A stretch of 17,202 bases of DNA from Candidatus Dormiibacterota bacterium (GTDB lineage Bacteria > Chloroflexota > Dormibacteria > Aeolococcales > Aeolococcaceae), in assembly GCA_019234035.1 (NCBI GenBank), contig JAFALX010000174.1, forward strand, positions 1 to 17,202. Reading direction: 5' to 3'. A program made the translations under genes and the position numbers. Below are positions 1 through 10,330 of the stretch, one piece after another. Below the pieces are notes generated by a model. It saw nothing but the letters and a program-made list of their open reading frames with translations. It had not been told where the DNA came from and did not search any database. Numbering within the stretch: the stretch's first letter is position 1; each line of letters opens with the position of its first letter.

Positions 1-165
1 AATCCATACGGCGGCATGGTCTTGACCCCCGAGGGGTTGCCCGAACTTCCAGCGCCCCTTGTAGAAGCTTGGATGAAATTGCAGGCAGCAAGCAAAGTGG
101 CGGCCGCTACGACAGAGACAACCGAGGCGGTGGCCCGCACTCTCCTCCGCACTAGGCCACTGTGA
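1..165 (+). CDS. C-terminal fragment of an unrecognised protein
   Basis: An open frame enters from the left edge and stops at TGA 163-165, giving the last 54 residues of a protein. I see no domain I recognise. The tail is rich in Ala and Thr and has an amphipathic stretch beginning around VEAWMKLQ. About one third of its codons (18 of 54 by hand count) end in A or T, clearly more than in the metabolic genes further right, so it may be a recently acquired or weakly constrained gene. With so little visible it could also be a chance open frame; reading back upstream of the window would settle it. Confidence 0.35.
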   Translation, partial: NPYGGMVLTPEGLPELPAPLVEAWMKLQAASKVAAATTETTEAVARTLLRTRPL

Positions 166-417
166 CATGGGATCCACATATGCGTCAGAGGCCTCAAGGC
201 ATCCCTCGCGGCACTGGTCGATAGTCCCCCGAGGCCGACCGAGGGCGGTTATCTCAGCACGGCATCGTTGCGGTGACAAGCGGTCCGTATTTCGGCAGAA
301 GCATCTCTCGCCTTCGCGCGGGGAAACCCTTGCCGCATTCAGGGGAAGTGCCCGATGACCGCGGGTTGCTGCGCGCCGGAAGCTGTCGACAGTGTCCAGA
401 TCACGGAGGTTGTCGAC
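166..417. other. Non-coding gap before the membrane-protein gene
   Basis: This stretch of 252 bases carries no convincing gene. The short open frames in it (for example 167-358) are Arg/Ser-rich and lack a good ribosome-binding site or recognisable motifs. Its right end holds the ribosome-binding site and two palindromes described separately. I could not pick out a convincing -35/-10 pair. Confidence 0.5.
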
Positions 418-418
418 A
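384..418 (+). promoter_or_regulatory. Paired TGTCGACA palindromes around a Shine-Dalgarno site
   Basis: Two identical 8-bp palindromes, TGTCGACA, lie at 384-391 and 411-418. Their centres are 27 bp apart. The second contributes the A of the ATG at 418. Between them sits a strong Shine-Dalgarno sequence, GGAGG at 405-409, spaced 8 nt from the ATG. Two equal palindromes around a start site is a typical layout for a dimeric DNA-binding regulator, but the regulator is unknown and 8-bp repeats can occur by chance. The ribosome-binding site is solid; the operator is inference. Confidence 0.35.
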
Positions 419-945
419 TGACCAGCCCACCTGTCCAAGCCGGGAGCGGCGCAGCCCGCAGCGCCACCTTCATCAAGACACCGATCGCGGTGGTTGTTCT
501 CGCCGGCGTCGTACTCGCCCTGGGGGCGCTTGCGGTTGGACTTGTGCTCGAGGCACAAGCTGCTCGCTCTGATGCGGGTCTCGACTACGTCGCCGTCGTC
601 GCGTACGCATCGTGTGCCGCGCTCACGGCCGCTCTCGTGCTCCTTGGCAGAGCGTTGTTCTCATCGCCACACGCGCGGGTGCAGCGGCTCTTTCGCGCAG
701 ATTCCGTCCTCGCCATCATCGCGGCGGCCGCGACGATCGGCAACCTGCTCGTCATGCAGATCCACGACTGGACGACGACGATCACGTGTGACGGGTGCGA
801 CGCCATCACGATGACGCCGACGCCGAACCAGATCGCGGCTTCGGTCGCTCTGGACCTCGGGGCCGGTGCAGTCGCAGCGCTGCTGCCGATGATCGCTATC
901 CTGGTCCTCCGTCACCGCAGGGAGGCGGTGGCGAACAGCGCGTGA
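418..945 (+). CDS. Small integral membrane protein of unknown function
   Basis: This is a 175-residue protein. The start at 418 is chosen because it has GGAGG 8 nt upstream; an in-frame ATG at 355 would add 21 unlikely residues. After a short polar N-terminus it shows four hydrophobic segments, at about residues 20-46, 56-82, 95-114 and 137-165, and a basic C-terminal tail (RHRREA). The loop between helices 3 and 4 has two close cysteines (TCDGCD, near residue 128), which could bind metal or form a disulfide. I do not recognise the family and assign no function. It converges on recJ, leaving only 14 bp between the two stop codons and no terminator visible there. Confidence 0.75.
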   Translation: MTSPPVQAGSGAARSATFIKTPIAVVVLAGVVLALGALAVGLVLEAQAARSDAGLDYVAVVAYASCAALTAALVLLGRALFSSPHARVQRLFRADSVLAIIAAAATIGNLLVMQIHDWTTTITCDGCDAITMTPTPNQIAASVALDLGAGAVAALLPMIAILVLRHRREAVANSA

Positions 946-959
946 GCTGGAGGCGACGA

Positions 960-2681
960 TCAGGCGGTTGCGGCGAAGCTGAGCGCCGGCGCGATCGGCT
1001 GCGCGGCGGGCTGCAGGTCGCGCAGCCGCGCGCGGACGCGCAGCTGACCCTGCCACGAGTCCATCTCCAGCGAGAAGCAGGCGTCGATCTCGCGTCCGCG
1101 CGGCAGGTGGCGCTGCAGCTGCGGCTTGTGGAACGCGATCGCCTCGACCATCCCGCCGCCGGCCGCGAGGACGACACGGAGGTGCTGCTTGTCCGCGCCG
1201 AACGTGGTGGTGCTCAGCACCCGCGCGCCGCGCAGCGCGAGCAGCGGCTGCAGGTTGCCGAGCCCGCACGGCTCGAGCCGCTCGAGCTCGCGGCACAGTG
1301 CCGGTGTGGCGCCGCCCGCGGTGATCTCGCTGTCTATGGCAAATACTCGCTCGCGCGGCGTGCTGTCCAGCTGCGCGGCCACCGCGTCCGTGATCAGCAC
1401 GCGGAACTCCGCGAACCGGGACGCCTCCAGGCTGAAGCCTGCGGCGGCGGTGTGACCGCCGTAGCGAAGCAGCGCCGGCGCCGCACGGTCCAGCGCGCGC
1501 ACGATGTGCACGCCTGCGACGGACCGCGCCGATCCCTTCGCCTCTGCGGCATCGAGGCAGACCACAAAGGCCGGTCGCGCATAGCGTTCCGCGAGCCGGC
1601 CGGCGACGAGCCCGACGATTCCCATCGGCCACTCGGGGTCGCCGAGCACGATCGCGGGCGCGTCCTCGTCGAGCTCGGCCACGCGCTCCTCTGCCTGCGC
1701 GACCGCGGCCGCCACCGCAGCCTGCCGCTCGCGGTTCTGCGCGTCGAGCTGCTGCGCGAGCCGCAGCCCCTCGTCCTCATCGGTGACCAGGCAGAGCTGC
1801 AACGCGAGGCGTGCGTCCTCCATGCGTCCCGCGGCGTTGATGCGCGGGCCGATGGCGAATGCGAGGTCCGACGCGCGCAGGTCACCGTCGAGCCCGGCGA
1901 CGTCGCAGAGCGACTGCACGCCGAGCACGTCACGCAGTCGCGGCAATCCCTCGCGCACGATGCTGCGGTTCTCGCCGCGCAGCGGCATGAGGTCGGCGAC
2001 CGTTCCGAGCGCCGCGAGCCCCGACGCGTCGCGCACGGCTCCTTCCGGCACGATGCCGGCCTCCTCCAGCGCCTGCAGAAGCTTGAACGCGACGCCCGCG
2101 CCGGCGAGCCCGTCGAACGGGTACTCACTGCCCTCGAGCTTTGGGTTGATGAGCGCGTCGACATCGGCCAGCCGCGGCGGCCCGCCGTCCGGCGCCAGCG
2201 GCAGGTGGTGGTCGGTGACGATGAGACGCATCCCCGCCGGGCGCGATGCCGCGACGTCGACGCTCGAGGTGCCGCAGTCAACGGTGATGACGCACCCCAC
2301 GCCCCGGGCACCAAGCTCCTCGAGCGCCGCGCGGTGCAGCCCATAGCCCTCGGTCATCCGGTTGGGGATGTAGGGGACGACGCGCGCACCCGCTGAACGC
2401 AGCGCGCGCGTGAGCATGGCGCAGGCTGTGACGCCGTCGGCGTCGTAGTCGCCGTACACAGCGATCGGCGTTCCGTCGCGCACAGCCTCGCGGATCACCG
2501 ACACAGCGTTGGGCATCGCGGGCAGCAGCAACGGGTCGTGGCACTCACCAGCGGAGTCGATGAGCCGCGCCGCCCGGCTCGCGTCGTAGCCGCGCGCCGC
2601 CAGGACCCGGCCCAGCACCGGATCGAAGCCGGGCAGCGGAGCGCAGCCCGATGCCTGCCACCGGCGGGGCGCGGGTCTCAT
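960..2681 (-). CDS. recJ: Single-stranded-DNA-specific exonuclease RecJ
   Basis: RecJ is a DHH-family 5'-3' exonuclease that degrades single-stranded DNA in recombinational and mismatch repair. The 573-residue protein has the usual length and motif order: VYGDYDADG (residues 75-83) and VTDHH (155-159), which carry the metal-binding Asp/His residues; ALGTVADLMPL near 225-235; GPRINAAGRM (278-287); and the DHHA1 signature GGHTAAAG (408-415), followed by the C-terminal OB-like region. The start at 2681 has GAGGA 7 nt upstream and gives the expected RecJ N-terminus (MRPAPRRW). An in-frame ATG at 2750 would add 23 residues without a good ribosome-binding site. It is the last gene of the minus-strand run, 113 bp after lemA, and could have its own promoter in that gap. 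Confidence 0.95.
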   Translation of the reverse strand: MRPAPRRWQASGCAPLPGFDPVLGRVLAARGYDASRAARLIDSAGECHDPLLLPAMPNAVSVIREAVRDGTPIAVYGDYDADGVTACAMLTRALRSAGARVVPYIPNRMTEGYGLHRAALEELGARGVGCVITVDCGTSSVDVAASRPAGMRLIVTDHHLPLAPDGGPPRLADVDALINPKLEGSEYPFDGLAGAGVAFKLLQALEEAGIVPEGAVRDASGLAALGTVADLMPLRGENRSIVREGLPRLRDVLGVQSLCDVAGLDGDLRASDLAFAIGPRINAAGRMEDARLALQLCLVTDEDEGLRLAQQLDAQNRERQAAVAAAVAQAEERVAELDEDAPAIVLGDPEWPMGIVGLVAGRLAERYARPAFVVCLDAAEAKGSARSVAGVHIVRALDRAAPALLRYGGHTAAAGFSLEASRFAEFRVLITDAVAAQLDSTPRERVFAIDSEITAGGATPALCRELERLEPCGLGNLQPLLALRGARVLSTTTFGADKQHLRVVLAAGGGMVEAIAFHKPQLQRHLPRGREIDACFSLEMDSWQGQLRVRARLRDLQPAAQPIAPALSFAATA

Positions 2682-2753
2682 ACGGCCGTCCTCAGCGAAG
2701 TCGAGTGCGGGATCATCGAGGGCACATCCGTTCGACCGAAGTGTACCCATCCG

Positions 2754-2773
2754 CGCGACAGATGTCTGTCGCG
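2754..2773. promoter_or_regulatory. 20-bp palindrome between lemA and recJ
   Basis: The sequence CGCGACAGATGTCTGTCGCG has 9-bp arms around a central TG, with no mismatch in the arms. On the minus strand it lies 22 nt after the lemA stop and about 70 nt before the recJ start. It could be an operator for a dimeric regulator of recJ or an intercistronic RNA hairpin. It has no U-run, so a classical intrinsic terminator is unlikely. It does not fit the GAAC-N4-GTTC type of actinobacterial LexA site. Confidence 0.35.
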
Positions 2774-2794
2774 GCGACCGGCGGCGTCGTCGCG

Positions 2795-3448
2795 CTACGA
2801 GGCGGTCGGCGCGCCCGGGCCGGGGACGTCCGGCGCTGACGGGGCGGGCGCCGAGGGCGCCGCAGGGGGGGCCTGCGTGATGTTGCTGAAGTCGACGCGC
2901 GGCGCCTCCGCGACTGTGGCGCGCTGCGCGTCAGGGATGGTGAAGAACTGCGCGCTCTGGAAGTGGAACCAGCCGGCGATCAGGTTCGACGGGAACGCCT
3001 GCACGCGGCGGTTGAAGCCCTGCACGGTGTCGTTGTAGACGCGGCGCGAGCTCTGGATGCGGTCCTCGGTGTCGCTCAGCGTCGCCTGGAGCTGCAGGAA
3101 GTTCTGGTTCGCCTTCAGCTCCGGGTAGTTCTCCGCGACCGCGAACAGCCTGCCCAGCGCTGAGACGAACGGGCCCTCGGCCTCCGACGCCTGCGCCGGT
3201 CCCTGGGCGGATTGCGCCGCCGCACGCGCACGGGTCACCTCTTCGAACACGCCGCGCTCGTGCGCCGCATAGCCCTGCACGGTGTTGACCAGGTTGGGCA
3301 CGAGGTCGTACCGGCGTTTCAGCTCGGTGTCGACGTCTGCCCAGGCCGTCTGCACCGCGTTGCGTCCGCTGATGAAACGGTTGTACGAGACCATCAGGCT
3401 CAGCAGCAGCAGGACGACGATCGCAACGATGACGATGAGGACGACCAT
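2795..3448 (-). CDS. lemA: LemA family membrane-anchored protein
   Basis: This is a 217-residue protein of the LemA family, whose members have an N-terminal membrane helix and a helical bundle; their biochemical role is not settled. The start at 3448 places the membrane segment (residues about 2-18, almost entirely Val/Ile/Leu) directly at the N-terminus, as usual in the family. Family landmarks follow: YNRFISGRNAVQTAW (near 21-35), LKRRYDLVPNLVNTVQGYA (near 43-61), ENYPELKANQNF (near 105-116), and the RRVYNDTVQGFN segment. The last 30 or so residues form an Ala/Pro-rich tail that is probably disordered. It lies 47 bp after acnA on the same strand. No TPM-domain partner gene, a common LemA neighbour, is present. 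Confidence 0.9.
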   Translation of the reverse strand: MVVLIVIVAIVVLLLLSLMVSYNRFISGRNAVQTAWADVDTELKRRYDLVPNLVNTVQGYAAHERGVFEEVTRARAAAQSAQGPAQASEAEGPFVSALGRLFAVAENYPELKANQNFLQLQATLSDTEDRIQSSRRVYNDTVQGFNRRVQAFPSNLIAGWFHFQSAQFFTIPDAQRATVAEAPRVDFSNITQAPPAAPSAPAPSAPDVPGPGAPTAS

Positions 3449-3463
3449 TGGACCTAGCCTAGC

Positions 3464-3487
3464 GGACCACGAAGGGCCGCGTGGTCC
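3464..3487 (-). terminator. Stem-loop between acnA and lemA
   Basis: GGACCACG (3464-3471) and CGTGGTCC (3480-3487) form a perfect 8-bp stem with an 8-nt loop in the 47-bp gap between the acnA stop and the lemA start. On the minus strand it begins 8 nt after the acnA stop. No U-run follows, so it may attenuate transcription or protect the acnA mRNA end rather than fully terminate transcription. Confidence 0.35.
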
Positions 3488-3495
3488 CCGGCCCG

Positions 3496-6210
<2,715 letters not shown>

Positions 6211-6251
6211 GGTGAGGCGCGCATCTTCGCACTAGCACTCGCGGACGCAGG

Positions 6252-7016
6252 TCAGCTGGGTGTCGACAGCTGGGCGAGGTACGACGTGAGGTGGGTGTAC
6301 GCGCCGGTGGCGAGCAGGATGCCGAGCGCCGCCGTGATGACGCCGCCGGCGAGCGTCACCGGCCGCGCGAAGCGGCTCAGGCGTCGCGGCAGCTGGGGCA
6401 GCGACGCCCAGAGCAGCGCAACGATGATGAAGGGCATCCCGAGTCCGATCGAGTACACGCCGAGCAGCAGCGCCCCTGCCGCGGCGTGCGACGACACCGC
6501 CGCGAGCGTCAGCGCCGCGGCCAGGAACGGCCCCACGCACGGCGTCCAGCCGATGCCGAACACGACGCCCACGAGAAATGCCCCCGCCACTCCGCCGCGC
6601 CGGATGCGCTCGGGCAGCCGCACCGCGTAGACGCGCTCGAGCGGTGCCCAGCGCACCGCCCCGACGATCAGCAGCCCGAACAGAAAGACGAGCACACCGC
6701 CGGCGATCTCCAATGCCCGCGCCGTCGTCCCCTGCGCCAGCCGGCCGATGCTGCCGGCGGTGAGCCCGAGCGCGATGAAGACGGCGGTGAACCCCGCGAC
6801 ATAGAGCACAGACCCGAGCAGCAGCCGTCCTCGAAACCCGGCGCGCCGCGCCGCCGCCTCACCCGGCGTGTCGCTCGATGCCGCGGCGGCGAGATCCGCG
6901 GCGCCGGCGCCCGACACCGTGGCGAGGTACGCCGGCAGCAGCGGCACCGTGCACGGCGACAGAAAGGACGCCAGCCCCGCGACGAAGGTTGCGGCAACGG
7001 CCGCAAGGCTCGGCAT
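6252..7016 (-). CDS. ccdA: CcdA-type cytochrome c biogenesis / thiol-disulfide membrane protein
   Basis: CcdA carries electrons from cytoplasmic thioredoxin across the membrane to extracytoplasmic thioredoxin-like proteins, for cytochrome c maturation or disulfide repair. The 254-residue protein has about six membrane helices and both signature cysteines after prolines: C22-adjacent FLSPCTVPLLPAY (helix 1) and C160 in GIGWTPCVGPFL (helix 4). The true start is the ATG at 7016, whose A is also the last base of the upstream gene's TGA, so the two genes are translationally coupled. The same frame stays open upstream to 8081, but that part is an Arg-rich, off-frame reading of the redox gene and not a fusion. 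Its natural electron acceptor is the upstream gene product. Confidence 0.93.
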   Translation of the reverse strand: MPSLAAVAATFVAGLASFLSPCTVPLLPAYLATVSGAGAADLAAAASSDTPGEAAARRAGFRGRLLLGSVLYVAGFTAVFIALGLTAGSIGRLAQGTTARALEIAGGVLVFLFGLLIVGAVRWAPLERVYAVRLPERIRRGGVAGAFLVGVVFGIGWTPCVGPFLAAALTLAAVSSHAAAGALLLGVYSIGLGMPFIIVALLWASLPQLPRRLSRFARPVTLAGGVITAALGILLATGAYTHLTSYLAQLSTPS

Positions 7017-8068
7017 CAGCCGAAGGTGAACGTGTAGAGCTGGAAGCCCGCCGGGACTGACAGGTCGATGAGATGCGTCCCGGGATCCACCGCGGTCAGC
7101 AGAGCGAACAGGTCCTGCCGGGAGACGGTGAACGCGGAGCCGGTCAGAGAAGAGGCGGCGAGGTCGGTGGGGACCGGTTTGCCGTCGATCGTCACGGTGA
7201 TGCTCAGCGAACCGGCCGCGCTGCCGGCGACGACGTACACCGAGTCGGCATGGAAGTTGAGCCGCACGTGCCCGGGCGCCACCGCCTCGAGGTACTGACC
7301 GTGGTCGACCCACGAGCCGGTGACCTGAATCGCGTCGCGAGCCTGCGGTGGGCCGTGGTCGGGGTACGAGGCGACCTCTCCCTGTCCACCGTATTTCTGC
7401 CCGTCTGCCAGAACTCCCCGCTCGCTGCCGGCGTAGAGCTCCGGCGTGATGTCGGCCGGCACCTCGGTGGCCGCGGGCGGGGAAGCCTGATGCACGCTGA
7501 GCAGCGCCGCCACCGCCTTGCTCGTGGCGTCGTAGTCGCCCTCGCCGAAGCTCGTGTAGGCGATGCGACCCTGCTGGTCGAGCAGGTACTCGGCCGGCCA
7601 GTACTCGTTCTGATAGGCGTTCCACGTCGCCATCTGCGAGTCGATCGCCACAGGCCACGTGACCCCGAGCCGCTGCACCGCCGCGCGCACGTTGGACGGT
7701 GACTTCTCGAAGTCGAACTCCGGCGAGTGCACGCCGACGATGACCAGGCCGTCGCCCTTGTACTCGGCGTCGAGCTGCTGCAGGTGCGGGATCGTGCGAA
7801 CGCAGTTGACGCACGAGAAGGTCCAGAAGTCGATGAGGACCACGTGCCCGCGCAGCGCGGTCAGCGTGAGCGGCGCCGTGTTGACCCAGCCGTCGAGCCC
7901 GGTGAAGCCGGGCGCGGCGGGGCGCTGTGAGGCGGGAGCGAGCGCCCCGTTGCTGCCCGTGCCACCGCCGCCCCTCGCCGGAGGGGACGCCGGCCGCAGC
8001 ACCGTGACCACGACGATGACTGCGATCGCCGCGACCACCACCCCCAACGTGATTCGGAATCGAGTCAT
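7016..8068 (-). CDS. Membrane-anchored DipZ-like thioredoxin-fold protein with C-terminal CBM-like domain
   Basis: This 350-residue protein resembles the extracytoplasmic half of mycobacterial DipZ. It has an uncleaved signal anchor (hydrophobic residues about 7-24), a Gly/Ala/Pro linker, then a TlpA/AhpC-like thioredoxin fold. The redox motif is FWTFSCVNC, with C86 and C89, and NEYWPAEYLLD (154-164) contains the proline expected opposite the active site (P158). Residues from about 215 to the end form a beta-rich domain (TGSWVDHGQYLEA, VRLNFHADSVYVVAG, LYTFTFG) that matches the carbohydrate-binding-module-like C-terminal domain of DipZ. It probably works outside the membrane and exchanges electrons with the adjacent CcdA. 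It leads the minus-strand run and faces glgE. The ribosome-binding site is weak. Confidence 0.88.
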   Translation of the reverse strand: MTRFRITLGVVVAAIAVIVVVTVLRPASPPARGGGGTGSNGALAPASQRPAAPGFTGLDGWVNTAPLTLTALRGHVVLIDFWTFSCVNCVRTIPHLQQLDAEYKGDGLVIVGVHSPEFDFEKSPSNVRAAVQRLGVTWPVAIDSQMATWNAYQNEYWPAEYLLDQQGRIAYTSFGEGDYDATSKAVAALLSVHQASPPAATEVPADITPELYAGSERGVLADGQKYGGQGEVASYPDHGPPQARDAIQVTGSWVDHGQYLEAVAPGHVRLNFHADSVYVVAGSAAGSLSITVTIDGKPVPTDLAASSLTGSAFTVSRQDLFALLTAVDPGTHLIDLSVPAGFQLYTFTFG

Positions 8069-8293
8069 ACCGCCCGCTCACTGTACGAGGGTCGGTGACG
8101 GTCGCCGGAACCGGCGCCGCGAAACCCAGTACCGGCCGGCGTCGCAGTCTCGTCGCACTGACGTGCCCTGAGCTTCGCGGCGATCGATGCTGCGCGCGCC
8201 TCTGTTAGCGTTCGCGGGCAAGCGTCCTCGCTTTTCGGCAGCGGTTGTCAGTTGCACACGAAGCCCCATGCGAAGAGGAATCGAAGCGACGCG
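8069..8293. promoter_or_regulatory. Divergent promoter region between the redox genes and the glgE operon
   Basis: These 225 bases separate two divergently transcribed gene runs and so should hold promoters for both. On the plus strand TAGCGT at 8206-8211 fits the TANNNT form of a high-GC -10 hexamer, but I see no good -35 in front of it. On the minus strand TACAGT (complement of 8080-8085) could be a -10 very close to the redox-gene start. Neither assignment is strong. No gene, tRNA or recognisable riboswitch is visible. Confidence 0.4.
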
Positions 8294-10330
8294 ATGGCAG
8301 AACGACGGCCCAGCGATGGTCCGGCCTCCAGGTTGAGTGACACGGCGGCGTCTCGTCCGCGCGCGGACCGGCGTCGCGTCGTCATCGAGGGTGTGCGCCC
8401 GCAGGTCGACTGCGGCTCGCTGCCGGCGAAGGCGACGCAGGCGCTCCCGCTGCTCGTGTCGGCGACGCTGGTCGCGGACTCGCACGACCCGCTGGTCGCC
8501 TACGTCCGCCACGGCCCGCCGCCGGGGCCGCAGGACGCCGCCGAGCTGCCCCGGTCCTGGAAGGAGATCCCCCTCGACGCGCACGGCAACGACCGCTTCG
8601 CCGCATGGATCACGCCGCCGCGCACCGGCGCGCACGAGTTCGCGCTCGTGGGCCTGCCCGACGACTACGGCGCGTGGCTGCACTACCTGCGCATCCGTGT
8701 CGACGTCGGTCAGGACGTGACGCTCGACCTCGAGGAGGGCGCGGCGATGGTGCAGCGCCGCCGCCGGACTGCGAGCGCCGGCGACCAGCGGGCGCTCGAC
8801 GCGCTGGCTGCGCGGCTCCGATCGCGCCGCTCGGCCGCCGCCCGGCTGGAGATCGCCGAGCGACCGGCCACGGTCGCGCTGATGCGCCGCACCGCCGACA
8901 GGAGCGATGCCACCGTTGCCGGGCCGTTCCCGCTCTGGGTCGAGCGCCCCCGCGCCGGGTTCTCCGCCTGGTACGAGATGTTCCCCCGCTCGGAGGGCGC
9001 CGACCCGCCACACAGCGGCACGTTCCGAACCGCCGCGTGCCGCCTCTCGTCGATCGCCGAGATGGGCTTCGACGTCGTGTACCTGCCGCCCATCCACCCG
9101 ATCGGCGAGACCCACCGCAAGGGCCACAACAACGTGGCGCGGCCGGGACCGGGGGCGCCGGGCAGCCCCTGGGCGATCGGCAGCTCGGCGGGCGGGCACA
9201 CCGCCGTCAACCCGGAGCTGGGGACGCTCGCCGACTTCGACGCCTTCGTCGCCGAGGCCAGGCGCCTCGGCCTCGAGGTGGCCCTCGACTACGCGCTCCA
9301 GGCGAGCCCCGACCACCCCTGGGTCAAGCAGCACCCGGCCTGGTTCCGGCACCGCGCCGACGGCTCGGTGCGCTACGCGGAGAACCCGCCGAAGCGATAC
9401 GAGGACATCTATCCGTTCGACTTCGAGAGCGAGGACGCCGACGGGTTGTGGGCTGCGCTGCTGCGGGCCATGCGCTTCTGGGCCAATCGAGGGGTTCGCA
9501 TCTTCCGCGTCGACAACCCACACACCAAGCCGCTCAGGTTCTGGCAGTGGCTGATCGGCGAGATGCACCAGAGTCACCCCGACACCCTCTTCCTCGCCGA
9601 GGCCTTCACGCGGCCGGCGGTGATGCGCCGTCTCGCCAAGATCGGCTTCTCGCAGTCGTACACCTACTTCACGTGGCGCAACGCCAAGTGGGAGCTCGAA
9701 CAGTATCTGCTGGAACTGTCCCAAACAGAGCAGGCCGATTGGTTCCGCCCCAACTTCTGGGTGAACACGCCGGACATCCTGCACGCGACGCTGCAGCGGG
9801 GCGGCCTGCCTGCGTTCCGGCTGCGCGCGGTGCTGGCCGCGATCGCGGGGCCGTCGTGGGGCATGTACAGCGGCTACGAGCTCGGCGAGAACGTCGCGGT
9901 TCGCGAGGGCAGCGAGGAGTACCTGGATTCGGAGAAGTACCAGCTGCGGCCGCGCGCCTGGGACCGGCCGAACACGCTGGTGCCGCTGATCACCGAGCTG
10001 AACGGCATCCGCCGCCGCCACGCAGGTGCGGTGGCGCAGCTGAACACGCTGCGCGTGCACCACATCGAGAGCGAGCATCTGCTCTGCATCAGCCGGGCCA
10101 CCCCGGCGAACGAGGACGTGCTGCTGCTCGTGGTCAACCTCGATCCGTTCGCGACCCACGACGGCTGGACGTGGCTCGACCTCAACACGATCGGCATTCC
10201 CGGAGACCGGCCGTTCGTTGCGCGCGACGAGCTCAGCGGGGCCAGTTACACGTGGCAGGGGCCGGCCAACTACGTCCGCCTCGATCCGGCGGTCGCCCCC
10301 GCACACGTCTTCTCGCTGACCGCCTCGTGA
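8294..10330 (+). CDS. glgE: Alpha-1,4-glucan:maltose-1-phosphate maltosyltransferase GlgE
   Basis: GlgE transfers maltosyl units from maltose 1-phosphate to the non-reducing end of alpha-1,4-glucan (GH13 subfamily 3). Counting from the ATG at 8294, the 678-residue protein starts with the family N-domain (RRVVIEGVRPQVDCG) and a helical insert, then the catalytic barrel: YEMFPRS, VVYLPPIHPIGETHRKGHNN, GHTAVNPELGTLADFDAF, RVDNPHTKPLRFW (nucleophile D407), FLAEAFTRPAVM (acid/base E436) and WVNTPDILHATLQ (D494). All three catalytic acids are present. The start is uncertain: the ATG lacks a well-spaced Shine-Dalgarno site (GAGGA is 14 nt upstream), and an in-frame TTG at 8252 would add 14 residues. 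Its stop overlaps the treS start. It heads the glgE-treS-mak-glgB operon. Confidence 0.95.
   Translation: MAERRPSDGPASRLSDTAASRPRADRRRVVIEGVRPQVDCGSLPAKATQALPLLVSATLVADSHDPLVAYVRHGPPPGPQDAAELPRSWKEIPLDAHGNDRFAAWITPPRTGAHEFALVGLPDDYGAWLHYLRIRVDVGQDVTLDLEEGAAMVQRRRRTASAGDQRALDALAARLRSRRSAAARLEIAERPATVALMRRTADRSDATVAGPFPLWVERPRAGFSAWYEMFPRSEGADPPHSGTFRTAACRLSSIAEMGFDVVYLPPIHPIGETHRKGHNNVARPGPGAPGSPWAIGSSAGGHTAVNPELGTLADFDAFVAEARRLGLEVALDYALQASPDHPWVKQHPAWFRHRADGSVRYAENPPKRYEDIYPFDFESEDADGLWAALLRAMRFWANRGVRIFRVDNPHTKPLRFWQWLIGEMHQSHPDTLFLAEAFTRPAVMRRLAKIGFSQSYTYFTWRNAKWELEQYLLELSQTEQADWFRPNFWVNTPDILHATLQRGGLPAFRLRAVLAAIAGPSWGMYSGYELGENVAVREGSEEYLDSEKYQLRPRAWDRPNTLVPLITELNGIRRRHAGAVAQLNTLRVHHIESEHLLCISRATPANEDVLLLVVNLDPFATHDGWTWLDLNTIGIPGDRPFVARDELSGASYTWQGPANYVRLDPAVAPAHVFSLTAS

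Noticed and set aside
167..358. 63-residue plus-strand open frame after the first partial gene.
   Set aside because: It has an Arg/Ser/His-rich composition, no ribosome-binding site and no recognisable motif.
795..2396. 533-residue plus-strand open frame opposite recJ.
   Set aside because: It is antisense to well-conserved recJ motifs, overlaps the end of the membrane-protein gene in another frame, and shows no recognisable domain.
2865..2871. Run of seven G in the lemA C-terminal tail, a possible slippage site.
   Set aside because: A single 7-mer in a GC-rich genome within a disordered Ala/Pro tail is expected by chance. Nothing points to phase variation.
6252..8081. Possible fused redox-CcdA protein in one frame.
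   Set aside because: Upstream of 7016 this frame is Arg/Gly-rich and off-frame to the clear thioredoxin-fold gene. The proteins are separate and overlap by one base.
8252..8293. TTG at 8252 as the glgE start.
   Set aside because: It adds 14 polar residues that look like leader sequence, and no Shine-Dalgarno site precedes it. The ATG at 8294 is preferred although its own site is also weak.
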